From NCBI RefSeq assembly GCF_016900875.1, contig NZ_JAFEUM010000004.1, positions 186,001 through 250,000 of the forward strand: a stretch of 64,000 nucleotides of DNA, given 5' to 3'. The position numbers were made by a program, and so were the translations under genes. Under the pieces are notes generated by a model. The model had not been told where the DNA came from, made no database searches, and saw only the letters and a list, made by a program, of their open reading frames with translations. Source of the DNA: Vibrio ulleungensis. GTDB lineage: Bacteria; Pseudomonadota; Gammaproteobacteria; Enterobacterales; Vibrionaceae. Shown one piece after another: positions 25,860-35,218 of the stretch. Positions within the stretch are counted from its first letter, which is position 1; each line of letters starts with the position of its first letter.

Positions 25860-28215
25860 GTGTGTGAGTCTCAATTGGCAATAAAACAGTGACTGAATAC
25901 GTTTTCCCTTGTTCTGGTGAGCGGAGTTCTCCATCTACAACATCACCGTCTTCACACAAAATGGTGATTTCCTGTACATCGTCATGTCGTTGATAAGACA
26001 GGTTTACGATAGCCCCTCTAAAGTGTCGACTCACCGCTGCTTTGTCCCACTCCACAGGCAAGTTTGGCGCAATTTTCAGCCCTTGCTGCGTGCCTTTTAA
26101 TCCAAATAACTCTTCAATGACCAATCGGTAATACCAAGCCGATGTGCCGGTGTTAAATAGATGGCTCGATCTTCCTGCAGTGTCTGGAAATTGATGATAA
26201 GCGCCACGATAATAATTGGGAATGTAAGTTGGCAATTGCCCTCGTCGCTCAAACGTCTCACACTGAGGGTCGGCCAACATGCTTTTTAGGATGTGATAGG
26301 CACGCTCACTTTCACCGATGTGGTAAAGACCTGCGGCATAAAATGCAGCTGCATGGTTATACACCGAGCCATTTTCACCAGAGCCAGGCCATTTTTGGGT
26401 GACTCGACCAACATCTTCACGCATAGCGGTAAATGCAGGAGCACATAACATCACACCATAGGGGGTGAGTAACTGCTCGTCCACACTACTCAGCAGTTGA
26501 GTCTGCTGCGACGGTGAAGCGATGTCAGCCAGTAACGCCCAGCTTTGGGTATTTAGGAATATTCGTCCTTCTTTGTCCTCTGGGACGCCAAAGGTTACGT
26601 CATCGTCGGTGATACCTCTAGCAAACCACCCACCGGTCCAAAAATGCTTTTGGCAAGCTTGTTCAAGCTCTGTCGCGATCTGGTCAAATTGCGCGGTCCA
26701 TTTAGCTTGATTGAGCGGTTTACTTATTTGATTCCAGCGGCGCAATGCAAAGCAAAGCGCTTGTGTTAACCACCCTGAAACCCCTTTCCCCTTTGGCCCG
26801 ACCATATTCATAGGATCGCACCAGTCTCCTTGGAGAATATAAGGCAACCCGCGTTCATCACGCGCTTCAACCATAGACTGCATCGCAAGGTTCATATGCT
26901 CTAGCAGCGTAGAACGCTCTTCACTGTCTGCCCAAGGAATCGCCTCTTCTAACAGAGCCCAATCATTGGTTTCATTGAGGTAGCTTTCCAATATGAGTAC
27001 CAGCCAAACTGAGTGATCAGTATGAGGAATTTGGTTGATGTATTTTAGCGTCGCTTCTGGCGTCAGCAGAATACCATCGGGCATTTCCCCACAACGCTTT
27101 TGTTGTGACAGCGACGTCACGATGACTTGTTTCGCCACATCTGGTGCAAGGTAAGCCATCCCCATACCATCTTGCAAATAGTTACGTGTTTGCGGATCGG
27201 TTGTCAGTCGATTGGTTTCACCATGGTAAGCAACTTGTCTTGGAAGCCAGTGATTAATGACGTGATCGAGGTTAGCGTCAGGTGTGCTGACAGACAGTAT
27301 GGGTTGAGTAGCCAGTTGGTGTTTGTTAGCTATAGCTCCCTTGTCAAAGTGTCCGGCTATAGTCTCTTGTATTTGAGATTTATCTTTAGCTGGGCCAAAT
27401 AGAAAATGAACCGAATCGGTTTTTTGTGGCTCTAAGCTCAGCTCATATTGCGCAGCACACGCAGGCATTTGATAATGCGCCTCTCTGTCCGAAAGTGGAT
27501 TACCAGAGACGAGAGCGTGTGGTGCGTGCAAACCGCTTTGCCCTTCAAATGCCTCTATACTCATTTCGACGTGATCGGGCGTATGGCTACAGGCGAAGAA
27601 CGTCATGTCTTGACGCTCTTTAATCTCCGGATAATCTTCGAGTTTTTGATAAGGCGAGATTGACGTACACACGATTGCGTTCAACTCATCATCAAAATGC
27701 GCCCCCATGTTCATCCAAGACATATATCCGACAGGGAAATAAGGCACCAGAGAAACGTTTCGCGTTGACACGCCTAAGTTAGAGATGGTCACAGACCACT
27801 GCTCTAATGCATGAGTTGGGCTTAAACTAAGAGTAATAGTTAACTCAATGTCTCGATGCTTCACCACCCACTGAATATCATTAATGCCTGGTTTAAACTC
27901 ATAACTGTCTAAGGGTTGTTTGATTGGCGCAAAGGGTGCGCTAAAAAGCTCTCCTGTGTCTTCGTCACGAACGTAAAAAAAGCGGCCTGGATGGTGCGCG
28001 AAGTACGGCTGCTCTGGCTGCATAAAACTGGTTGCCGCTAGATTGGGGACGTGAGCATATTTGCGAGGTTCAGGATCCATGTATTGAGCAACGGCATAGC
28101 CCTGGCAATTCATGTGAAGCATCATTTTCTCGTTCCACAAATAGCTAGCGCTATTAGGCAGCAACGTCGGTGACGTTAGGGTAAAGCGTTGACCGTTCTC
28201 GGTAAATTGAGTCAT
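25849..28215 (-). CDS. GH94 phosphorylase, probable cellobionic acid phosphorylase
   Basis: A 788-residue cytoplasmic member of glycoside hydrolase family 94 (former GT36). An N-terminal beta-sandwich (about 1-290) leads to an (alpha/alpha)6 barrel. The probable general acid Asp is in GDWCDPMN near residue 467; phosphate-side motifs include NTQSWALLADIA and KWPGSGENGSVYNHAAAF. Cellobionic acid phosphorylases are of this length and convert 4-O-beta-glucosyl-gluconate plus phosphate to glucose-1-phosphate and gluconate. The overlapping gluconokinase gene is the main reason for this call; a cellobiose or chitobiose phosphorylase is the alternative. ATG 28215 with TGAGG upstream is preferred over GTG 28221. 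Confidence 0.85.
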   Translation of the reverse strand: MTQFTENGQRFTLTSPTLLPNSASYLWNEKMMLHMNCQGYAVAQYMDPEPRKYAHVPNLAATSFMQPEQPYFAHHPGRFFYVRDEDTGELFSAPFAPIKQPLDSYEFKPGINDIQWVVKHRDIELTITLSLSPTHALEQWSVTISNLGVSTRNVSLVPYFPVGYMSWMNMGAHFDDELNAIVCTSISPYQKLEDYPEIKERQDMTFFACSHTPDHVEMSIEAFEGQSGLHAPHALVSGNPLSDREAHYQMPACAAQYELSLEPQKTDSVHFLFGPAKDKSQIQETIAGHFDKGAIANKHQLATQPILSVSTPDANLDHVINHWLPRQVAYHGETNRLTTDPQTRNYLQDGMGMAYLAPDVAKQVIVTSLSQQKRCGEMPDGILLTPEATLKYINQIPHTDHSVWLVLILESYLNETNDWALLEEAIPWADSEERSTLLEHMNLAMQSMVEARDERGLPYILQGDWCDPMNMVGPKGKGVSGWLTQALCFALRRWNQISKPLNQAKWTAQFDQIATELEQACQKHFWTGGWFARGITDDDVTFGVPEDKEGRIFLNTQSWALLADIASPSQQTQLLSSVDEQLLTPYGVMLCAPAFTAMREDVGRVTQKWPGSGENGSVYNHAAAFYAAGLYHIGESERAYHILKSMLADPQCETFERRGQLPTYIPNYYRGAYHQFPDTAGRSSHLFNTGTSAWYYRLVIEELFGLKGTQQGLKIAPNLPVEWDKAAVSRHFRGAIVNLSYQRHDDVQEITILCEDGDVVDGELRSPEQGKTYSVTVLLPIETHTHDE

Positions 28216-28323
28216 ATACACCTCATAATTAGCAGTGTCTTTCAGTCTAATCGGCTTCCCTATGCTCTCAAGTGTGCGACAAGTAAAGTGTGAGTTTTTA
28301 CCCGTTATAGACCCAAAACAGTG

Positions 28324-28362
28324 CAGTTGCTTCCGTGCAGATCACTGCCTGTGCAACTGTTT
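28324..28362 (-). terminator. Two-tier hairpin after the aldehyde dehydrogenase gene
   Basis: Outer stem CAGTTGC (28324-28330) pairs with GCAACTG (28353-28359), and an inner GCAG/CTGC pair (28337-28340, 28345-28348) fits inside. On the minus strand it follows the dehydrogenase stop by about 26 bases, with TTTT soon after. It also sits ahead of the phosphorylase gene. Confidence 0.45.
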
Positions 28363-28387
28363 CATGTACCACAAGCTTTTAAATGCG

Positions 28388-29839
28388 TTATCGCAACCCA
28401 CCAACCGCAATGTATTTGGTCTCCAAATATTCATCTAGCCCTAGTGCACTGCCTTCTCGACCCACTCCAGAATGTTTAACACCGCCGAATGGCGCTACTT
28501 CCGTCGAAATGATTCCTTCGTTAATACCGACGATGCCATACTGAAGTTTGTTCGAAACATACTCGGCCAACGTTAAGTCTTGAGTAAAAAAGTAACTGGC
28601 TAAACCAAACTCGGTATCGTTAGCAAAATGTATTGCCTCGTCAACATCACTGAATCTGCACAGTGCGGCGATGGGCCCAAACTGCTCAACCTTCATCACA
28701 GGGTTATCGTGCGCAACATTACTAAGTAATGTCGGTTGGTAATAAAGCGTACCAATATCCGACGCAACCTTGCCTCCGCATACCAACTCTGCGCCAGCGA
28801 GCGTCGCGGCGTGTACCAACTGGTCAACTTTTTGCAGCGCTTTTTCATCGATTAGCGGTCCAATATCATGCCCATCGACACCTGCGCCTAGCGACAGCTT
28901 ACTCATCGCCGCATGGAGCTTTTGAGCAAACTCATCGTATACACTGTCATGTATATAAAAACGGTTTGCACAGACGCAGGTTTGTCCGGCATTTCTAAAT
29001 TTGCACACAATGGCGCCGGCTACGGCCTCATTAATATCAGCGTCACCAAACACAATGAAAGGTGCGTTGCCACCGAGCTCCATCGACACTCGCTGTACTT
29101 GCTGTGAACTTTGCTGCATAAGCTGTTTACCCACAGCGGTTGAGCCAGTAAATGAAAGCTTTCTGATGCTTGGGTGGGTACAAAATTTCAGCCCAACATC
29201 GCTGGCTTGCTCACTAATAACAACGGGAAGCAATTCACCATCGATTCCAGCTTCAAGCGCTAAATGTCGCAAGGCGATGGCGCATAGCGGCGTATTTACA
29301 GCAGGTTTGCTGATCATCGCGCAGCCCGCAGAGAGCGCTGGTGCGAGTTTACGTGTCAGCATTGCCACTGGAAAATTCCATGGAGTAATAGACGCACAAA
29401 CTCCAATTGGCTGTTTTATAGTGCGTATAGATTTGCCATCGAAGGTCGCAGGAATGGTCACTCCATAAGCCCGTTTTGCTTCTTCGGCAAACCATTCGAC
29501 GAAAGAAGCACCATAAGCGACCTCGGATAGTGCTTCCGACAAAGGCTTGCCCTGCTCCATAGTTAATATTAGCGCTAGGTCTTGCTGATGTTGCTCTATG
29601 AGGTCAAACCATTTACGCAATAATTTACTGCGATATTTGGCGGTTTGAGCCGCCCATTTTGGTTGAGCGAGCGTGGCGGCGACAATTTTGCTCTCAACCT
29701 GCTCTAAACTATCAGCGGCTAACCAGCCAAGCGATTCTTGCGTTGCGGGGTTTAGCACTTCAACGCAAGGTTGTTCGAGCCGCTGAGACGTTAGTTCTTT
29801 AAGCATTTGTGGGTGTTCAAGCTTTGCAATCCATTGCAT
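28388..29839 (-). CDS. NAD(P)-dependent aldehyde dehydrogenase, succinate-semialdehyde dehydrogenase-like
   Basis: A 483-residue aldehyde dehydrogenase of the GabD group. The cofactor fold has ITPWNFPVAMLTRKLAPAL and FTGSTAVGKQLM; the general-base Glu is in ELGGNAPF and the catalytic Cys in NAGQTCVCANR. The C-terminal end EVAPFGGVKHSGVGREGS is typical of the succinate/glutarate-semialdehyde class. No gabT is adjacent, so the substrate could be another short semialdehyde. It lies downstream of a DUF1127 gene and near a divergent LysR regulator, which may control it. Confidence 0.85.
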   Translation of the reverse strand: MQWIAKLEHPQMLKELTSQRLEQPCVEVLNPATQESLGWLAADSLEQVESKIVAATLAQPKWAAQTAKYRSKLLRKWFDLIEQHQQDLALILTMEQGKPLSEALSEVAYGASFVEWFAEEAKRAYGVTIPATFDGKSIRTIKQPIGVCASITPWNFPVAMLTRKLAPALSAGCAMISKPAVNTPLCAIALRHLALEAGIDGELLPVVISEQASDVGLKFCTHPSIRKLSFTGSTAVGKQLMQQSSQQVQRVSMELGGNAPFIVFGDADINEAVAGAIVCKFRNAGQTCVCANRFYIHDSVYDEFAQKLHAAMSKLSLGAGVDGHDIGPLIDEKALQKVDQLVHAATLAGAELVCGGKVASDIGTLYYQPTLLSNVAHDNPVMKVEQFGPIAALCRFSDVDEAIHFANDTEFGLASYFFTQDLTLAEYVSNKLQYGIVGINEGIISTEVAPFGGVKHSGVGREGSALGLDEYLETKYIAVGGLR

Positions 29840-29854
29840 CTTTAATCGTCCTAG

Positions 29855-29900
29855 TTGGTGTTAGCACAAAAACCTCTAGCGGTTACTGTGCCATCACCAA
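29855..29900 (-). promoter_or_regulatory. Imperfect inverted repeat in the aldehyde dehydrogenase leader
   Basis: TTGGTG-TTA-GCACA (29855-29868) faces TGTGC-CAT-CACCAA (ending 29900), giving 11 paired bases interrupted by a 3-base bulge, with an 18-base loop. It lies 16 bases upstream of the start codon. It could be a leader hairpin or a regulator site; I cannot assign it. Confidence 0.35.
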
Positions 29901-29941
29901 CCTCTGCTGTACAGAAATCACCCATCAAAATAGTGGTGACT

Positions 29942-30160
29942 TCACTTCCAAAAAGGTTTGCTCACTTCTTGATTGGCAGTTTGGCGGTCAATACCAATAT
30001 CATCCAGTAGATAAGTCGGGAGTGAGTCTAAATGTTTTCGCGTGCGGTAATTTCGATGCCAGCCTAGCAACACGAGTAAGAATCTCTTAGCTAACCTAGC
30101 AGGTTCAACGACAAGTGAAGGGAAAGGTAAGCGACGTAAATTAACAATAAACTCTGTCAT
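29942..30160 (-). CDS. DUF1127 small protein
   Basis: A 72-residue basic protein with the DUF1127 signature near its C-terminus: RTRKHLDSLPTYLLDDIGIDRQTANQE, matching the family pattern of a Leu-Pro-x-x-Leu-Leu-x-Asp-Ile-Gly helix-turn. Small DUF1127 proteins have been tied to phosphate, colonisation or RNA-linked regulation in other bacteria. A strong AGGAGGA lies just before the ATG. It is divergent from the LysR gene with about 100 bases between, and upstream of the aldehyde dehydrogenase on the same strand. Confidence 0.82.
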   Translation of the reverse strand: MTEFIVNLRRLPFPSLVVEPARLAKRFLLVLLGWHRNYRTRKHLDSLPTYLLDDIGIDRQTANQEVSKPFWK

Positions 30161-30258
30161 AAGTCCTCCTTGAACTTGGTGTTTGAGTGGTTAATAATCA
30201 AACAAGCCAGATAAGTTCACAAACGATCAATTTCGATACTTAGTTAAGGAAAACTTAA

Positions 30259-31215
30259 GTGAAAGAGCGACTCCCTCCCCTGCAAGGTTTGTACTATTTT
30301 TTCGTAGCCGCTGAACATCGCAGTTTTAAACAAGCGGCCGAGCAACTGTTTGTTTCCGCTGCTGCGATCAGCCAACAAATACGCCAGCTCGAGGAGTGGT
30401 TAGGATGTGAGCTATTTATCCGTCAGCACCGACAAGTAACACTCACCACAGAAGGAGAATTGTTGCTTGAATCGGCTAAACTTGGTTTTGGTCACTTACA
30501 AGATGGGGTAAGAAAGCTAAACAGCGATCCGAATCCAAACCGATTATCGATTTCTACCCACCCAACCTTTGCCCAGCACTGGTTAATACCGCGTATATCC
30601 AGTTTCCGCACCCAACACCCAAACTTATCGCTGCTTATTGATCCAAAAAATGAGCTAGTAAACTTTCAAGATGGTCTCATTGACGTTTGTGTTCGCTATG
30701 GGCACGGCGTTTATGAAAATCTCGATAGCCACTGGCTGATGAACGAGATCCTCTATCCCGTGTGTCACCCCAACTATCAACGCCAACATGGTATCTATAC
30801 CTTGAATGATCTAGTCCGTGCGGAGCTCATTGAGGACGTTTTACCGGATATGAACTGGGAGATATGGTTTGATATGTTGGACAAGGAAAAATCACCAAGT
30901 CCAATCCGTTATGATGGGTCTCAGTTTGTTATGGAAGGTGTCTTGGCTTCCCAGGGCGTTGCTTTAGTCAAACATAGCTTGGCGCAGCGGTTCATTAATG
31001 AAGGTAAGCTGGTGCGCATAGATAATTATGCGGTTCAATCTCGCTACAGCTACTTTTTATGTGCTCCAAAGGGGTATTTCCGCTACCAAAAAATCACGGC
31101 ATTTCATAACTGGATTGCCGATCAAGTGGACAACTTCTGTGTAACCGATCGCGAGCAAATAAACCTACGCGAATTACCCCAGCAACAAGCAGGCTTGTTT
31201 AAACTGCCGGTATAA
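30259..31215 (+). CDS. LysR-family transcriptional regulator, GcvA-like
   Basis: A 318-residue regulator. The N-terminal winged helix has LYYFFVAAEHRSFKQAAEQL and the recognition region VSAAAISQQIRQLEEWLG, which follows the GcvA subgroup. The C-terminal effector domain (about 95-300) has the type 2 periplasmic-binding fold with DVCVRYGHGVY. It starts with GTG at 30259, with AAGGAAAAC upstream. It is divergent from the DUF1127 gene, so it probably controls that gene and perhaps the aldehyde dehydrogenase behind it. Effector unknown. Confidence 0.87.
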   Translation: MKERLPPLQGLYYFFVAAEHRSFKQAAEQLFVSAAAISQQIRQLEEWLGCELFIRQHRQVTLTTEGELLLESAKLGFGHLQDGVRKLNSDPNPNRLSISTHPTFAQHWLIPRISSFRTQHPNLSLLIDPKNELVNFQDGLIDVCVRYGHGVYENLDSHWLMNEILYPVCHPNYQRQHGIYTLNDLVRAELIEDVLPDMNWEIWFDMLDKEKSPSPIRYDGSQFVMEGVLASQGVALVKHSLAQRFINEGKLVRIDNYAVQSRYSYFLCAPKGYFRYQKITAFHNWIADQVDNFCVTDREQINLRELPQQQAGLFKLPV

Positions 31216-31326
31216 CTCTTTGAGGTTAATTTAGCAGGGACTAAAAGCGTTCTTGCTGTTTTTACTCTGGTTTTTCTACTATTTCCGCTACACTTACCAA
31301 TAATCTCAATCAACAAATCGATATAG

Positions 31327-33666
31327 ATGAAACGTGTATTATTAGCCTCGCTGCTTTTGATTGCGGGTGGTTGTGCCACTTACGCAGGTCTTAATTTTGA
31401 TGAACTGTTTGGCCCCGAACAAGTTCAAGCTCGCATAGAACCCTACGATCACAGTCAATCTCAATATTTTGTTGATGAAGTCAAACCCATATTAGACAAC
31501 CGCTGCGTAGTTTGTCATGCCTGCTATGATGCTCCCTGTCAGCTTAAGTTGACCTCCCCTGAGGGAATCGACAGAGGCTCAAGTTTGGCTGAGGTATATC
31601 AAGGCTCTAGACTCACAGCTACGACGCCTACTAGGTTGTATGAAGATGCTCATAATACCCAAGAGTGGCGTGACGCCGGTTTCTTTCCGGTATTGAACGA
31701 ACGAGTTCAGCGCTCCGACGCTAATGTCCAAGCAGGTGTCATGGCGCAATTACTTCTGCAAAAACAACAGTTCCCTTTACCTCAACAAGATCAATTGGAT
31801 GATTTCGACTTCGGCATCTATCGCAGCCAAACTTGCCCAACTAGTGACACGATTGACGAATATCGTGCTGAGCACCCCACCTGGGGAATGCCATATGGGT
31901 TGCCTGCTCTTAGTAACTCAGAGCACAACACTCTGTTAGGTTGGTTACGCAGTGGTGCGAAAATGTCGGATGTTGAACCACTGACAATCGAGCAGAAAAA
32001 TGCTGTCGACAAGTGGGAAAGCTACCTTAATCAACCCGATTTGAAGCGTCAATTAACCAGCCGTTATATCTATGAGCACTTGTTCCTAAATCATATCTAT
32101 TTTTCTGAGCAAAATACTCTTCGCTTTTTCAAGTTGGTTCGCTCTACAACCCCTCCTGGAGAAGAATTTGACCCCATAGTGACCCGTCGTCCTTATGAAG
32201 ACCCTGGCGTTGAGCGAGTCTACTATCGACTGATTCCAGAACGTGAAACCATTGTGGACAAAACGCACATGCCCTACGCGTTTAACCAGCAACGTATGGA
32301 CAAATGGAGCGAATGGTTTGACGCCGAATATGACGTCACCGAGCTACCAAGCTACCGTCCTATTGTAGCAAGTAACCCAATAATGGCGTTTGCCGACATT
32401 CCTATTCAATCACGTTATAAGTTCTTACTCGATGAAGCGCAAAGCACTATCATGTCGTTCATTAAAGGACCTGTCTGCAGAGGTCAACTTGCGCTCAACG
32501 TAATTAACGACCATTTTTGGGTGTTCTTTGTCGATCCCGAGCAATTAGATAATGAGCTTGCTGGCGATTTCTATCGTGCCCAAGCCCCCAATATGCGACT
32601 GCCTGGGGAGCTCGACAGTAATACCACTCCTCTATTAAACTGGGTTAAGTATTCTCGCGCCCAATCTAAGTACCTCAGCGACAAAATGGCATTCATGAAT
32701 GAGGTATTCACCGACGACCGGCATTTAGGTTTAGAGTCTATATGGACAGGGGGAGGCAACCCAAATGCTGCACTGACCATATTCCGCCACTTTGACAGTG
32801 CCAGCGTTGTTCAAGGCTTAGTGGGTCATCAACCCAAAACTGCTTGGGTCATTGACTATGCGTTATTAGAACGAATTCACTACTTGTTGGTCGCTGGGTT
32901 TGATGTTTATGGAAACTTTGGTCACCAACTTATCACACGCATGTACATGGATTTGCTACGCATTGAAGGTGAGACTGCATTCATCGCATTTTTACCTTTG
33001 GATAACCGCCACCAAACGTTATCAAGTTGGTATCAAGGGCAGTCTATCGAGTTTTCGGACTACCTCACACGCAATGCGAAGCCGTTTTTGCAAGAGAGTG
33101 GCGTCGAATACAAGACCATAAACCCCAAGCAAGAGCTCACATCTCTATTGAAAGCGCGCGTTGCACCTTCATTAATACCGCGCTACGAGATTGCCAACAC
33201 AGGGATGCTTCCACAAAACGAGCATAGTCTTAAGCAGATCAACTTTGTGACCGGTGCGGGGCTCGAGCCTGTGCCGCAGATCATCTCTTTACATGTCGAG
33301 CTAGAAAACGGTGAAGATCAGTTCTTTAGCCTGCTGCACAACAATGCACACACTAATATTTCCAGTTTGTTTAACGAAGAAAGTAATCGCGATCCTCAAT
33401 ACGATAGAATTACTTTGGTAAAAGGCATAGTGGGTAGTTACCCAGCAGCATTTCTCAGTATTAAAGAGAGTGAGGCTGGAGAATTGGCACGCATGATACG
33501 CTCTATCAATGCAGAAGAAGACTATATTGCGCTGCTCGATCGCTTTGCAATCCGTCGCAGTAGTGAAGAATTTTGGCCATTAAGCGATAAGTTGCATGAA
33601 TGGTACAAAAACGACCAGCCTATTGAGTTTGGACTATTAGACTATAATCGATTTGAAAATCGCTAA
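31327..33666 (+). CDS. cti: Fatty acid cis/trans isomerase (Cti)
   Basis: A 779-residue periplasmic, haem-containing enzyme that turns cis-unsaturated fatty acids in membrane phospholipids into trans forms, a fast response to solvents, heat or membrane stress. The N-terminus is a signal peptide that could be a lipoprotein type (LIAGGC, Cys16). The covalent haem site CVVCH is at 60-64, followed closely by further cysteines (ACYDAPC). The family blocks WGMPYGLPAL, GLLDYN and KGPVCRGQLALNVINDHFWVFF are present and the length matches known Cti (about 760-790). It is a single-gene unit followed by an inverted repeat. Confidence 0.92.
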   Translation: MKRVLLASLLLIAGGCATYAGLNFDELFGPEQVQARIEPYDHSQSQYFVDEVKPILDNRCVVCHACYDAPCQLKLTSPEGIDRGSSLAEVYQGSRLTATTPTRLYEDAHNTQEWRDAGFFPVLNERVQRSDANVQAGVMAQLLLQKQQFPLPQQDQLDDFDFGIYRSQTCPTSDTIDEYRAEHPTWGMPYGLPALSNSEHNTLLGWLRSGAKMSDVEPLTIEQKNAVDKWESYLNQPDLKRQLTSRYIYEHLFLNHIYFSEQNTLRFFKLVRSTTPPGEEFDPIVTRRPYEDPGVERVYYRLIPERETIVDKTHMPYAFNQQRMDKWSEWFDAEYDVTELPSYRPIVASNPIMAFADIPIQSRYKFLLDEAQSTIMSFIKGPVCRGQLALNVINDHFWVFFVDPEQLDNELAGDFYRAQAPNMRLPGELDSNTTPLLNWVKYSRAQSKYLSDKMAFMNEVFTDDRHLGLESIWTGGGNPNAALTIFRHFDSASVVQGLVGHQPKTAWVIDYALLERIHYLLVAGFDVYGNFGHQLITRMYMDLLRIEGETAFIAFLPLDNRHQTLSSWYQGQSIEFSDYLTRNAKPFLQESGVEYKTINPKQELTSLLKARVAPSLIPRYEIANTGMLPQNEHSLKQINFVTGAGLEPVPQIISLHVELENGEDQFFSLLHNNAHTNISSLFNEESNRDPQYDRITLVKGIVGSYPAAFLSIKESEAGELARMIRSINAEEDYIALLDRFAIRRSSEEFWPLSDKLHEWYKNDQPIEFGLLDYNRFENR

Positions 33667-33674
33667 GTCCACCA

Positions 33675-33709
33675 AGTATCCGTTGATGGAGTATTCATCA
33701 ACGGATACT
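33675..33709. terminator. 14-bp inverted repeat between convergent cti and serine hydrolase genes
   Basis: AGTATCCGTTGATG and CATCAACGGATACT form a perfect 14-bp stem with a 7-base loop. It lies 8 bases after cti and 32 bases from the end of the convergent gene. No T-tract follows on either strand, so any termination would be weak or rely on the stem alone. Confidence 0.6.
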
Positions 33710-33740
33710 CCGTTCACAAATTTGCAGTGACAGCATTTCG

Positions 33741-35087
33741 CTAAAACTCGTCCAAGATCCGACGATAGTTTTGCTCCATTGGGTACTCTCCGCGACTCCA
33801 CCCAAGCCTGACTAAAACTGCGTGTTGAGATGGGATCATCATCACCGACTGTTTCCTGCTGCCAAGCATCGCGAACCCATCTTCCGGTAGAGACGGCCAG
33901 CGCAGTTCAGTATCACCACTATTTAACCAAAATTGGTAACCATACGCTTTTTCATTGTCACTGCTATTAGGTTGCTGCGCATCGCTAACCCACTGTTCAG
34001 ACAATAATTGATGACCATTTATGCTACCCTCGTTTGCCATGATCCACCCCAGCCTCGCCCAATCCCGCGCAGTAGCAAAAAGATAAGAACTGCCTACGGT
34101 TACGCCTGTAGCATCCGTTTCAAATACTAAACTGTGGATAGCTGCAGGCTCTAGTATCTGCGAATGAAGATAGTCGTAACTGCTTTGCAGCGAGTCGCCC
34201 AGTACAGTGTGTATCCAATCTGCTAGGAGGTTACTGGTGCCGGATGAATAAGAAAAGTGATCTCCGGCAGGAAACGCTACAGCGCTGTCTAATGGTAGCG
34301 ACGCTGCACTTGCGCTACTAAACAACATTTTGGTGGCATCGCTTCCCGGCGCATATTTTTCGGAAAAATCTAGCCCACTAGTCATTGTCAGCAACTGTTT
34401 GAGTTGAATGTCACCACGTTCATCGTTCCACTGTGGGAATAGGTGAGTTTGATTGATGTTAACAGAGTGGGTCTGTTCCATGCGCCCTAACGTCATCGCC
34501 GTAACGCTTTTCGCCATAGACCAACCCAATAACGGAGTCAGAGCATGGGTATTTTGTGCGTAGCTCTCTGCAACGAGCTTACCATCTTTGATCACCACCA
34601 GCGCCCGAGTATTATGCCCTGCTAGGTTATCTTGACGAATGATCTCATCGGTAATGGCCTGAACACTTAAATCAGTATCTATTTTACTGCCAGCTGGCCA
34701 AGGTGCATTTTGTTGCATCGGAAAGGACAGTGACGGAGTCAGCTCAAGTTTAGGCAGATCCGAATGAGTAAGATAACATCCCAGACCGGGTACATATTGA
34801 GCGGTACTTTGGCTGATCCCAAGCATGTCTGTTTGGACGGTTTGCTGCTCTAAGTCATACTCAATGTCTACCAATTTTGTCACCGATGAATAAGAGGCAA
34901 CATCATCGATGATTTGTTGCTGGCTAAACCCACTAACAAACTTGGCAGAACACGCCAACTTAGCCGTCATACTGCTCGCAACTTGAAATGTATGGCCTAA
35001 CTGAAAGACAGAAAAGCCCAGCCAATACGGTGGGACGGCAATAAGCAATGCAGCCAAACCCAACACTATCCATAGTGTTTTTTTCAT
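33741..35087 (-). CDS. Serine hydrolase of the beta-lactamase/class C (6-aminohexanoate-dimer hydrolase-like) family
   Basis: A 448-residue protein, membrane-anchored by one N-terminal helix (first ~25 residues), with the rest in the periplasm. The SxxK motif with the nucleophile is SMAK (190-193), and the second motif is YSS (280-282). Length and sequence blocks such as LLTMTSGLDFSEKYAPGSD and ATARDWARLGWIM fit the 6-aminohexanoate-dimer hydrolase and esterase subgroup more than beta-lactamases proper. The substrate may be an ester or small amide, and resistance to antibiotics is not implied. Confidence 0.83.
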   Translation of the reverse strand: MKKTLWIVLGLAALLIAVPPYWLGFSVFQLGHTFQVASSMTAKLACSAKFVSGFSQQQIIDDVASYSSVTKLVDIEYDLEQQTVQTDMLGISQSTAQYVPGLGCYLTHSDLPKLELTPSLSFPMQQNAPWPAGSKIDTDLSVQAITDEIIRQDNLAGHNTRALVVIKDGKLVAESYAQNTHALTPLLGWSMAKSVTAMTLGRMEQTHSVNINQTHLFPQWNDERGDIQLKQLLTMTSGLDFSEKYAPGSDATKMLFSSASAASLPLDSAVAFPAGDHFSYSSGTSNLLADWIHTVLGDSLQSSYDYLHSQILEPAAIHSLVFETDATGVTVGSSYLFATARDWARLGWIMANEGSINGHQLLSEQWVSDAQQPNSSDNEKAYGYQFWLNSGDTELRWPSLPEDGFAMLGSRKQSVMMIPSQHAVLVRLGWSRGEYPMEQNYRRILDEF

Positions 35088-35218
35088 CCTTGACGTTTTC
35101 CTTGATTAATATTTATAAATCAAGCGCTAAGGTTAGAACAAACACTTTAAGAACGCTATATATTTAGCCACATTTGCCTAATAGCTCTGTATTCAGTCTA
35201 ATCAACGAAATTCGTTTA

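Noticed and set aside
33741..35087. Antibiotic beta-lactamase
   Set aside because: SxxK and YSS motifs are shared with esterases and 6-aminohexanoate hydrolases, whose length and blocks fit better.
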